A DNA stretch of 58,575 nt from Anaerolineae bacterium (GTDB lineage: Bacteria; Chloroflexota; Anaerolineae; Aggregatilineales; Aggregatilineaceae), in the NCBI GenBank assembly GCA_023382715.1, contig JAHDWP010000010.1:1-58575 (forward strand), written 5' to 3'. The notes beneath the pieces were generated by a model. The model made no database searches. It was given only the letters and a program-made list of their open reading frames with translations, and had not been told where the DNA came from. A program made the position numbers and the translations under genes. Positions 47,987 to 55,639 of the stretch are shown piece after piece (the stretch's first letter is position 1; each line of letters starts with the position of its first letter).

Positions 47987-49477
47987 ATGCCCGGATTCAC
48001 ACCCGTCCGACGTTGGCAGCCGCCGTTTTACCCCTTCAAGCGCGAGACCTTCCGCCGGCGTATGCTGGCCCGTATCGAGCGCATGGTCAAGGGGCCGATG
48101 TTCGGCTGCCGTATGTGCGGCAACTGTCTGCTGCAAGAAACCGCCTTCATCTGCCCGATGGAATGTCCCAAGGGCGTGCGCAACGGCCCCTGCGGCGGCT
48201 CCACCGAGGAACACTGCTACGTAGATCCCACGCGCGCCTGCGTGTGGTACAAGATTTACGAGCGGTCGTTCAAGATGGGTCGCCAGGAGAAGCTGCTCGA
48301 AGTGCTGCCCCCGCTCGACTGGGACAAGGTCGGCACCGAGACCTGGGGCGACATCTACCGCCAGGTGCGCAAGGTGGGCACGACCAGGTTCGTCGGCGGG
48401 ATGCTCTCGCGCGACCCGGCCAGGCGCGCCGCCAACTGGGACGCCGTCTTCCGCCCGGTGCGCCAGCCGGACTGGTGGCAGGGCGACGACAAGTATCACC
48501 CGCCCGCCTATACTGAGCCGGTCTCCGAGCTGGAGCGGCGGCTGCGCGCTGGCGAGTTCGTCGTCACGGCAGAGGTTGCGCCCCCGCTGAGCACGGCGAC
48601 GGGCAAGCTCGGTCAGAATATTGACCTGGTGAAGCCCTATGTCGCCGCCGTCAACTTCACCGACAACCCCTCGGCCACAGCGCGCATGTCCAGCCTGGCC
48701 TGCAGCACCATTGCCGTGCAGCACGGGGCCGAGCCGGTCATGCAGATGCAGGGTCGCGACCGCACGCGGGCCACGCTGCAATCGGAGATGCTGGGGGCGA
48801 GCGCCCTGGGCGTGCGCAACGTGCTGGTGCTCTCCGGTGACAGCGGGCGCATGGGGCCACCCCCCTTGGGGCGGCTGGACATCATTGACCTGGACTCGGT
48901 GCAGATGTTGTGGGTGCTGCGCCGGATGCGCGACGAAGAGCACTACCTCGACGGGCGTCCGATCAAGTTCCCGCCCAAGATGTTCCTGGGCGCGGCAGCA
49001 GCACCGTTCGCCTCGCGGCCCGAATTCCAGGCCCTGCGCGAGCATAAGAAGGTCAACGCCGGGGCGCAGTTCTTCCAGACCAACCTGGTCTATGACGCCG
49101 ACGGCTTCGAAGTCTGGCTCAACGAGCTGGCCAAGCGCGACATCCTGGACAAGGTGTTCGTGCTGGTGGGCGTCACGCCGCTCAAGTCGCTGAAGATGGC
49201 CCACTACATGCATCACGAGGTGCCGGGCGTGGTCATCCCGGAGCGGCTGATCAAGCGCCTGGAAGCGGCGGGCGACGGCGTGCAGGAAGAGGCGATCACC
49301 ATCACGCTGGAGCTGATCGAAGCGATCAAGAGCAAGCAGGGCGTGCACGGCATTCACCTGATGGCCGTCGGCTGGGAGGAGATCGTCCCGCGCATTGTCA
49401 CCGAGGCCGGGCTGCTGCCGTCGAACTTCGTGCCGCCCCAGGAAGCGCCAGCGAAGGCGGGCGCGGCGGCCCGTTAG
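47987..49477 (+). CDS. metVF: MetV-MetF fusion: zinc/Fe-S domain plus methylenetetrahydrofolate reductase
   Basis: A 496-residue fusion. Residues 1-100 form a MetV-like domain with eight conserved cysteines (Cys41, 44, 47, 56, 60, 69, 77 and 85: GCRMCGNCLLQETAFICPMEC, NGPCGG, EHCYVD, RACVWYKI). This domain is the partner of MetF in acetogens, usually a separate protein. From about residue 180 the MetF TIM barrel begins: EFVVTAEVAPPLSTATGKLGQNI, VNFTDNPSATARMSSLACS, MQMQGRDRTRATLQSEMLGA, GVRNVLVLSGDSG, NAGAQFFQTNLVYD. It makes methyl-THF for the methyl branch. ATG at 47987 follows AAAGGA; the in-frame GTG at 47954 is an alternative. Electron donor not readable. Confidence 0.93.
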   Translation: MPGFTPVRRWQPPFYPFKRETFRRRMLARIERMVKGPMFGCRMCGNCLLQETAFICPMECPKGVRNGPCGGSTEEHCYVDPTRACVWYKIYERSFKMGRQEKLLEVLPPLDWDKVGTETWGDIYRQVRKVGTTRFVGGMLSRDPARRAANWDAVFRPVRQPDWWQGDDKYHPPAYTEPVSELERRLRAGEFVVTAEVAPPLSTATGKLGQNIDLVKPYVAAVNFTDNPSATARMSSLACSTIAVQHGAEPVMQMQGRDRTRATLQSEMLGASALGVRNVLVLSGDSGRMGPPPLGRLDIIDLDSVQMLWVLRRMRDEEHYLDGRPIKFPPKMFLGAAAAPFASRPEFQALREHKKVNAGAQFFQTNLVYDADGFEVWLNELAKRDILDKVFVLVGVTPLKSLKMAHYMHHEVPGVVIPERLIKRLEAAGDGVQEEAITITLELIEAIKSKQGVHGIHLMAVGWEEIVPRIVTEAGLLPSNFVPPQEAPAKAGAAAR

Positions 49478-49501
49478 GCGCAACCGGGCTGGCTTGAAGG
49501 G

Positions 49502-49533
49502 GACTTCCGAAGTCTGCCAGACTTCCGAAGTCT
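49502..49533. repeat. ACTTCCGAAGT repeat, two direct copies
   Basis: GACTTCCGAAGTCTG followed by CCAGACTTCCGAAGTCTGG. Each half is a near-palindrome on its own. It follows the metVF stop by 24 bases and may end the upstream transcript. Confidence 0.6.
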
Positions 49534-49605
49534 GGTGCCTGCGACCAGACACCGCGCCCAGGGACGATCATCGTGCGGGCGCGGTGTTGCTGTGAGAGCG
49601 GTGAT

Positions 49606-49712
49606 CAGTGGTCAGCTTTCAGCTTTTAGCTTTCAGCGGTCAGAGGATATTGTGAGCTTGTCCGGCCACAGATCACCAACAACCAATAACCGATCACTGA
49701 CAACCGAGGACT
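49606..49712. repeat. Heptad-repeat tract upstream of the first CooC gene
   Basis: Runs of the type (T)CAGCTTTCAGCTTTTAGCTT plus AGCGGTCAGAGG with 7-base periodicity at 49612-49641. Then follows ATCACCAACAACCAATAACC, a complementary-looking tract. It separates metVF from the CooC genes by 239 bases in all. Non-coding. Confidence 0.55.
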
Positions 49713-49716
49713 CCCT

Positions 49717-50499
49717 ATGAAACTCGCCATCAGCGGCAAGGGGGGCGTGGGCAAAACGACGCTCACGGCCCTGCTCGCCCAGGTTTACGCCGACGCCGGG
49801 CGCGACGTGCTGGCCGTGGACGCCGATCCTGCGCCGTGCCTGGCCGGGGCGCTTGGCTTCCCGCCCGACCTGCGCGCCCATCTGCGCCCCATCGCCGAGA
49901 TGGACGCGCTGATCGAGGAGCGCACCGGGGCCAAGCCGGGCACCGTCGGCGGCTTTTTCACGCTCAACCCGCGCGTGGACGACCTGCCGGAGCGCTTCAG
50001 CGCCACGCATCGCGGCGTGCGCCTGCTGGAGATGGGATCGGTGGACCTGGGCGGATCGGGCTGCATCTGCCCGGAGAGCGCCATGCTCAAGACGCTGTTC
50101 ACGCACCTGCTCTTCCGCCAGGATGACGTGCTGATCCTGGACATGTACGCGGGCGTCGAGCATCTGGGCCGGGCGACGGTAGACTTCGTGGACGCGATGA
50201 TCGTCGTCGTCGAGCCGACGCGGCGCAGCCTGGGCACCGCCGCCCAGATCAAGAAGCTGGCAGCGGACATCGGCCTGACGCGGCTGTGGCTGGTCGGCAA
50301 CAAGGTGCGCGACGAGGAGGAGGCCGCCTTCCTGGCCGCCGAGACACCCGGCCTGCCCCTGCTGGGCACGCTGCCCGCTGACCTGGCCGTGCAGGAAGCC
50401 GACCGGCGCGGCCTCGCCGTATACGATTTCGTCCCGGCTCTGCGCCAGTCTGCTGAGCGCATGGCCGCGACGCTGAGCGCGGAGATTGAACGCCGATGA
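49717..50499 (+). CDS. cooC: CooC/AcsF-type nickel-insertion ATPase 1
   Basis: A 260-residue MinD/ParA-type ATPase. Deviant Walker A SGKGGVGKTTL at residues 6-16, switch DADPAP at 35-40. The CxC metal site is Cys116-Ile-Cys118 in GSGCICPESAM, which in the CooC/AcsF family holds Ni or Zn between two monomers. It reads to the usual length (about 260). The ATG overlaps no upstream gene; 239 bases of heptad-repeat DNA precede it. It overlaps the second copy by 4 bases (ATGA), so both are co-translated. In acetogens CooC matures CODH and AcsF matures ACS; with two copies one may serve each enzyme, but which one does what is inference. Confidence 0.93.
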   Translation: MKLAISGKGGVGKTTLTALLAQVYADAGRDVLAVDADPAPCLAGALGFPPDLRAHLRPIAEMDALIEERTGAKPGTVGGFFTLNPRVDDLPERFSATHRGVRLLEMGSVDLGGSGCICPESAMLKTLFTHLLFRQDDVLILDMYAGVEHLGRATVDFVDAMIVVVEPTRRSLGTAAQIKKLAADIGLTRLWLVGNKVRDEEEAAFLAAETPGLPLLGTLPADLAVQEADRRGLAVYDFVPALRQSAERMAATLSAEIERR

Positions 50500-51284
50500 C
50501 GACGACTATCGCCCTGGCGGGCAAGGGCGGCGTGGGCAAGACGACCATCGCTGCCATGATCATCAAGTACCTGGCCCAGACGCAGCACGGGGCCATCCTG
50601 GCCATTGACGCCGACCCCAGCAGCAACCTGAACATGGTGCTCGGCCTGGGCCTGGACTGGACGGTTGGCGACATCCGCGAGGGGCTGCTGGAAAAGGTCA
50701 AGGAGTCCCTGACGGCGGGCGGGGCGGCGATGGGCGCGCTGAACGGCGGCCTGACCAAGCGCGAATACCTGGACTATGAGGTGCGCGCCGCGCTGTCCGA
50801 AGGCTCGCGCTTCGACCTGATCGCTATGGGGCGCTCCGAAGGCCCCGGCTGCTACTGCGCCGTCAACCACAACCTGCGCGAAGTGGTGGACAGCATCAGC
50901 AAGAACTACCGCTATGTGGTCATTGACAACGAGGCGGGCATGGAGCACCTCAGCCGGCGCACCACGCGCGACGTGGAGGCGCTGCTCGTCGTCAGCGACG
51001 CGACGCAGCGCGGCATTGTCGCCGCCGAGCGCATCGCTTCGTTCCGCCACGAGCTGGGCATCAACATCAACGCGGCTTATCTCGTCCTCAACAACGTGCC
51101 CGGCGGGGTGATCCCGCCCCCGCTGCAAGCGCGCATCGCGCAGCTTGATCTGCCGCTGCTGGGCGCAGTGCCGGGCGATGAGAAGCTGGTCGAGTTCGAG
51201 TTCAGCGGGCGCCCGCTGGTCGAGCTGGGCGACGACTCGCCGGTCTACCAGGCGGTCGCGGCCATGATGGGGCAGATTCTGTAG
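50496..51284 (+). CDS. cooC: CooC/AcsF-type nickel-insertion ATPase 2
   Basis: A 262-residue paralogue of the preceding ATPase. Walker A AGKGGVGKTTI at 8-18, DADPSSNLNMVLG, Cys119-Tyr-Cys121 in EGPGCYCAVNHNLREV, and VVIDNEAGMEHLSRRTT, closer to the textbook CooC sequence than the first copy. Nickel insertion into CO dehydrogenase is therefore the more likely job of this one. It is the last gene of the operon. Downstream converge the ABC importer genes. Confidence 0.94.
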   Translation: MTTTIALAGKGGVGKTTIAAMIIKYLAQTQHGAILAIDADPSSNLNMVLGLGLDWTVGDIREGLLEKVKESLTAGGAAMGALNGGLTKREYLDYEVRAALSEGSRFDLIAMGRSEGPGCYCAVNHNLREVVDSISKNYRYVVIDNEAGMEHLSRRTTRDVEALLVVSDATQRGIVAAERIASFRHELGININAAYLVLNNVPGGVIPPPLQARIAQLDLPLLGAVPGDEKLVEFEFSGRPLVELGDDSPVYQAVAAMMGQIL

Positions 51285-51314
51285 GGCGCAGAACTGCCGC
51301 CGGCAACGCCAATC

Positions 51315-51340
51315 AAAAACGCCCGGCGCGCGGCGCGGGC
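51315..51340 (-). terminator. Intrinsic terminator of the ABC importer operon
   Basis: On the minus strand GCCCGCGCCGCGCGCCGGGC forms a GC-rich hairpin with one bulge, followed by GTTTTTGATT. It lies about 30 bases after the stop of the ATPase gene at 51373. It may also slow read-through from cooC on the plus strand. Confidence 0.6.
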
Positions 51341-51372
51341 GCTCAGCGTATGGGAGAGACTGATCGCCGGTA

Positions 51373-52470
51373 TCAGGCGACGGGTTCGGCCAGCAGATGG
51401 ACCGTTTCAGGCTTGAACGCCAGCCCGACGGTCGCTCCCTCGCCGAACACTCGACCGAGATGCGGGTCGGCGTCCACGATAATCAGGCGCTGTTGGCCCA
51501 GGCGAACGATGTACTCGATCGTCGAGCCGAGGTACATCGCCTGCTCGATGACGACCTGCTCCAGCGCGGAGTTTTCTTCGAGCCTGAGCACTTCAGGGCG
51601 CAGCACCGCGATGGCGCGATCGCCGGGGCGCAGCGGTGCGCTGGTGGACAGCGTCGCGGTCTGCCCCAGCAAGGTGACGGTTGCCTGGTTGTCGCCGGCG
51701 GCTTCGACGGTGGCGTCCAGGAAGTTCGCCCGCCCGATGAAGTCCGCCACGAAGCGCGACGCCGGGTGCCGATAGATTTCTTCCGGCGATCCTATCTGTT
51801 CGATCTGCCCGTTGTTCATGACGACGATCCGGTCAGACATCGCCATCGCCTCGACCTGGTCGTGCGTCACATAGACGCTGGTGATGTTCAGGCGGCGCTG
51901 GAGATTGCGGATCTCGCTGCGCATCTGGACGCGGAGCTTGGCGTCCAGGTTGGACAGCGGCTCGTCGAACAGCAAGACGCGCGGCTCGACCACCAGCGAG
52001 CGAGCCAGCGCAACGCGCTGCTGCTGGCCGCCCGACAGCTCGTGCGGACGGCGCTCGCCCAGACCGCCCAGGCTCATAAGCTCCAGCACGCGCTGCACGC
52101 GCTGGCGGATGTCGCCCCGCGCCGTATGCTGCACGCGCAGCCCGTAAGCGACGTTGTTGAAGACGGTCATGTGCGGAAACAGCGCATAGCTCTGGAAGAC
52201 CATCGCCATGTCGCGCTTGTTGGGGGGGCGATGCGAGATGTCCTTCCCGTCGAGCAAAATCCGCCCCGACGTGGGCATCTCAAAGCCGGAGATCAGGCGC
52301 AGCGTCGTGGTTTTGCCGCAGCCCGATGGCCCCAGCAGCGTGACGAACTCGCCCGGCTCGATCGTCAGCGAGACCCGATCGACGGCCCGCACATCCCCCT
52401 GTCCGCTGCGCTGAGGGAAAAGTTTGGACACAGTTTCGAGAACCAGAGTCCCCGCCTGACTGGCAGCCAT
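51373..52470 (-). CDS. ABC transporter ATPase, PotA/FbpC type
   Basis: A 365-residue ATP-binding subunit. Walker A is GPSGCGKTTTLRLISG near residue 49, Q-loop MAMVFQSYALFPHMT, signature LSGGQQQRVALARSL, Walker B VLLFDEPLSNLD, and H-loop TSVYVTHDQVEAM. The C-terminal part has the OB-like TOBE domain (DRAIAVLRPEVLRL), as in the PotA/CysA/FbpC group. The ATG directly abuts the TAA of the permease gene, so translation is coupled. The group includes importers for Fe3+, spermidine/putrescine, thiamine and 2-aminoethylphosphonate. Substrate must be inferred from the binding protein. Confidence 0.92.
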   Translation of the reverse strand: MAASQAGTLVLETVSKLFPQRSGQGDVRAVDRVSLTIEPGEFVTLLGPSGCGKTTTLRLISGFEMPTSGRILLDGKDISHRPPNKRDMAMVFQSYALFPHMTVFNNVAYGLRVQHTARGDIRQRVQRVLELMSLGGLGERRPHELSGGQQQRVALARSLVVEPRVLLFDEPLSNLDAKLRVQMRSEIRNLQRRLNITSVYVTHDQVEAMAMSDRIVVMNNGQIEQIGSPEEIYRHPASRFVADFIGRANFLDATVEAAGDNQATVTLLGQTATLSTSAPLRPGDRAIAVLRPEVLRLEENSALEQVVIEQAMYLGSTIEYIVRLGQQRLIIVDADPHLGRVFGEGATVGLAFKPETVHLLAEPVA

Positions 52471-54243
52471 TTACGCGGCTCCTTCTATCGTCTTCTCGGC
52501 GCCGGAGGATGTGCCCACCGCCACCGCCAGAATCCCAATCGCAACCAGCACGATCGCGATCAAAATCACGCAATAAGCGAAGGCATTGCCGTACCGCCCG
52601 TTTTCGACTTCGTTCAGAATCTGGTGCGTCATAATCTTGGTGCCAGGCGTCGTCAGGAAGATGATCGCCGAGATGGTTGTCATCGAGCGTGCGAAGGCGT
52701 AGATCAGGCCGGAGAAGAACGCAGGCCGGATCAATGGCAGGGTGATCCGGCGGAAGGTCCCGAAATTGTCCGCGCCGAGGCTGATTGACGCTTCTTCGAT
52801 GGCCGGGTCAATCTGCGACAACGCCGCGACTCCGGCGCGCAGCGCCGCCGGCACGCTGCGCACGATGTACACCAGCACGATCGCGATCGCGCCGCCAAAA
52901 ATCGCGCGCCCGCCGGTCAGCTTGGGAATGAGGGTGATGGTTCCGATGACCGGCAGGGCGACCGTCTGCGGCCTGTTGAAGACCAGCAGGTAACCGATGC
53001 CCAGGATCGTGCCGGGCACAGCGATGCCGAGCATTGTCGCGAAGTCCAGCGCATGGCGGCCAGTGAACTTTTTGCGCGCGACCAGAAACGCGATCAGCAT
53101 ACCCAGCACGCCGGCGATTGGCGTGGCGATGGCCGCTAGCTGGGTCGTATCCTTCATCGCTTCGGAGCCATAGCCATTGATCACGAAATCGAAGTGGTCG
53201 AGCGTCAGCGTGTTGTTGACGTTCAGAATCTTGGTGAAGGCCCCGGCGAAGATCACGCCGTAGATCAGCACGATCAGCAGCAGCACGAACATCACCGCTG
53301 CAAACAGCGGCCAGACCACCAGCGGGTGCCGGATCATCTGCGGTGTGCCGGTCGGCTTGCCGGTGACCGAGACGACCGAAGTGCGGCTGATCCAGTAACG
53401 CTGAACGATGAAGACCAGCAGCGACGGCACCAGCAGAATCACCGACAGCACGGCGGCGGCAGTGGTGTCGTACAGGCCGACAATCGAGACGTAGATGCGC
53501 GTGGCGAGCACCTCGTAATTGCCGCCCAGCACCAGGGGGTTGCCCAGGTCGGCAATCGCCTCGACGAACAGCAGCAGAAACGACCCCGCAATGCCGGGGA
53601 TCAGCATCGGCACGGTGACGGTGCGGAAGATGCGCCATCTGTTCGCGCCGAGATTGGTCGCCGCTTCGTCGAGAGCCGGGTCGAGAGCCTGCATCATCCC
53701 GCGCAGGTTGAGATAGGCGACCGGGAAATAGGACAGCGCCAGCACCAGGGTCAACCCGTCCAGCCCATAAATATCATAACGCTCGCCAAAAATTCCATAC
53801 GAGATAATGCCGTTGCGCCCGAAGAGCAGCAGCGCCGCCGTCGCCACCGCGAAGGGCGGCGAGATGATCGGTACCATCGCCAGGATGTGAATCAGGCGCT
53901 TGAACGGGACGGCGACTTTGACCTGGACGTAAGCGATTGTGAAGCCGACGAAGGTGCCGACGGCGGCCACCAACAGCCCCATTTCCATCGTGTTGCGGAT
54001 GATATGCTGGTAAACCGGGGAGCTGAGGTAGCGCTCGAACAGCGCCTTCCCCTTCACGGTCAGGCTTTCCTCAACCATCGCATAAATCGGATGGATGATC
54101 GTGATGACGACGAACAACACGACCAGAACAAGCCCGATAAAGAGGACTGGGTCCTGAAAGATGCGCCAGAATTCCGCGATCCGACGGCTGCGAGCGAGGG
54201 CCTGAAGAGGCGAGCTGCGGCGCTTGGTGCTGGCGGTTTCCAC
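52471..54243 (-). CDS. ABC transporter permease, FbpB/ThiP-type double permease
   Basis: A 590-residue permease consisting of two fused half-permeases with about 12 membrane segments. Coupling loops are LDEAATNLGANRWRIFRTVTVPM and IEEASISLGADNFGTFRRITLPL, one in each half. A GTG at 54243 is chosen: GGAG lies 8 bases upstream and the resulting protein opens with a basic segment (TKRRSSPLQALARSRRI); the frame extends 69 bases further but has no ribosome site. Double permeases of this type belong to importers for Fe3+ (FbpB), thiamine (ThiP) or phosphonates. The hairpin 54280-54316 lies between it and the binding protein gene. Confidence 0.9.
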   Translation of the reverse strand: METASTKRRSSPLQALARSRRIAEFWRIFQDPVLFIGLVLVVLFVVITIIHPIYAMVEESLTVKGKALFERYLSSPVYQHIIRNTMEMGLLVAAVGTFVGFTIAYVQVKVAVPFKRLIHILAMVPIISPPFAVATAALLLFGRNGIISYGIFGERYDIYGLDGLTLVLALSYFPVAYLNLRGMMQALDPALDEAATNLGANRWRIFRTVTVPMLIPGIAGSFLLLFVEAIADLGNPLVLGGNYEVLATRIYVSIVGLYDTTAAAVLSVILLVPSLLVFIVQRYWISRTSVVSVTGKPTGTPQMIRHPLVVWPLFAAVMFVLLLIVLIYGVIFAGAFTKILNVNNTLTLDHFDFVINGYGSEAMKDTTQLAAIATPIAGVLGMLIAFLVARKKFTGRHALDFATMLGIAVPGTILGIGYLLVFNRPQTVALPVIGTITLIPKLTGGRAIFGGAIAIVLVYIVRSVPAALRAGVAALSQIDPAIEEASISLGADNFGTFRRITLPLIRPAFFSGLIYAFARSMTTISAIIFLTTPGTKIMTHQILNEVENGRYGNAFAYCVILIAIVLVAIGILAVAVGTSSGAEKTIEGAA

Positions 54244-54279
54244 GGTGACTATCTCCGTTGACGTGTAATCAAGTGATCC

Positions 54280-54316
54280 GGCGGTGGAGCGCCTGCGATG
54301 CAGTGGCTCCACCGCC
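54280..54316 (-). promoter_or_regulatory. Hairpin between binding-protein and permease genes
   Basis: GGCGGTGGAGC (54280-54290) and GCTCCACCGCC (54306-54316) are perfect complements with a 15-base loop. Its position, after the binding-protein gene and before the permease gene, mirrors the malE/malF hairpin and may raise binding-protein levels. Confidence 0.55.
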
Positions 54317-54348
54317 GAAGATAGACGGTCAGGATGGCGAAGCGCCCG

Positions 54349-55458
54349 TTACTGAGTGGGCTGCGGAGCGATCTCGGCGTCGAAGCGCTCGACCATCTCG
54401 GTGCGATGCATCCCCGCCGCCACGAAGTTGTAATCCACCAGGTTGATGTCTTCGAACTTCGGCGAAAGCTCAGAGACTGGCGTGTTCGGGTTGGTCGGCA
54501 GTTGCAGCGAGTTCACCGTCGCGCCGATGGCCTGCACCTCAGGGGTCAGCGCCCACTCGATCCACTGCTTGGCCGCTTCCGGTTCCGGGCCGTTCTTGAT
54601 CAGGGCCATGCCACCGATCTCGTAGCCGGTGCCTTCTTCGGGGAACGTGTTGACCACCACGTCCTGGAAGCCTTCGACCTGGAGCTTCACGCAGTCATGC
54701 GCGAAGATGATCGCGACGGCGATCTGGCCGGTTGCAGCCATCTGGCCGGGGGCCGAGCCGGAGCGGGTGTACTGGAGGATGTTCTTGTGAAGCTCTGCGA
54801 AGTACTCGAACGCGGCGTCAATGGCAGCTTCGGTCGGGTTGCCTTCTTCGTCGTAGCCGGTGCCTTCTTCTGCGGCTTCCAACTCGTCAGCCCGCAGCGT
54901 CACAATCGTCCAGAACGACGTGAACGACGTGCCAGAGGTCGCGGGGTGCGCCATTGCGATGTTGCCCTTCAGCGCAGGATTGAGCAGGGCTTCCCACGAG
55001 GTGGGCGGCTCTACCCCAAGCTCTTCGAGATAATCCACGTTGGAGCAGAAGCCGATCGCCCCCATGTAAATGCCGTGCCAGGAATGATCCTCACCGACGG
55101 CCTTCTCCGGCAGCACCGAAGCCAGCTCTGGCTCGTATAGCTCGAGCAGCCCCTCTTCATTGGCCGCGATGAACGCATCCGCCGGGCCACCCCACCACAC
55201 GGAGAATTCCGGGTCGTCCTGGGTGGCGCGGATGCGGGCCAGCGACTCGCCCGACGACATGCGGACATAGTTCGTCTCGATGCCGGTTTCCTCTTCGAAC
55301 GCCTGCGTCATGGCGACACACCAGTCTTCCTGTGGGGTACACAGCACGGTCAGCGTGTCGTCCTGGGCCAGGACACGGGTGGCAGGGGCAACCGACAGTA
55401 GCGGGGAAGCCAGAACCGCGATCAGCACCCACATCACGACAATGGATACCTTCTTCAT
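54349..55458 (-). CDS. Periplasmic-type binding protein of an Fe3+/organic-cation-type ABC importer
   Basis: A 369-residue extracytoplasmic protein of the PotD/FbpA group. ATG at 55458 follows AAAGGAG by 7 bases. Signal peptide: KKVSIVVMWVLIAVLASPLLSVAPATRVLAQ. The mature part starts DTLTVLCTPQEDWCVAMTQAFEEETGIETNYVRMSSGESLARI, the FbpA/FutA/PhnS pattern. WWGGPADAFIAANEEGLLELY and HSWHGIYMGAIGFCSNVDYL fit the ligand-hinge parts. The Fe-binding tyrosine pair of FbpA is not clearly seen, so a different ligand (for example an organic phosphonate or oligosaccharide) is possible. A clear promoter is at 55528-55556. Confidence 0.88.
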   Translation of the reverse strand: MKKVSIVVMWVLIAVLASPLLSVAPATRVLAQDDTLTVLCTPQEDWCVAMTQAFEEETGIETNYVRMSSGESLARIRATQDDPEFSVWWGGPADAFIAANEEGLLELYEPELASVLPEKAVGEDHSWHGIYMGAIGFCSNVDYLEELGVEPPTSWEALLNPALKGNIAMAHPATSGTSFTSFWTIVTLRADELEAAEEGTGYDEEGNPTEAAIDAAFEYFAELHKNILQYTRSGSAPGQMAATGQIAVAIIFAHDCVKLQVEGFQDVVVNTFPEEGTGYEIGGMALIKNGPEPEAAKQWIEWALTPEVQAIGATVNSLQLPTNPNTPVSELSPKFEDINLVDYNFVAAGMHRTEMVERFDAEIAPQPTQ

Positions 55459-55527
55459 AGCGCAACTCCTTTGCATAAAAATCAGGTGACGAAGTGCTTC
55501 GAGCAGCTTGCCGCTTGAAGGAACCCG

Positions 55528-55556
55528 ATTTTAGTGATTTTTAAGCGCCCCGTCAA
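55528..55556 (-). promoter_or_regulatory. Sigma-70-type promoter of the ABC importer operon
   Basis: On the minus strand TTGACG (55556-55551) and TAAAAT (55533-55528) are 17 bases apart; both are 5 of 6 to consensus. Leader about 60 bases to the ATG at 55458. This is the best promoter in the window. Confidence 0.7.
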
Positions 55557-55639
55557 ATAAATCGTTGAGGTTTTGTAAACTCCGGTCAGCCCTGTCCCAC
55601 CCGCCGCGCCCTGCAGAAGGGGGGGCTGGGCGCAGGGCG

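Noticed and set aside
49606-49712. Heptad tract considered as CRISPR or as an origin iteron cluster
   Set aside because: Units are 7 bases, imperfect and not spaced by unique sequence; no DnaA boxes, repA or cas gene is near.
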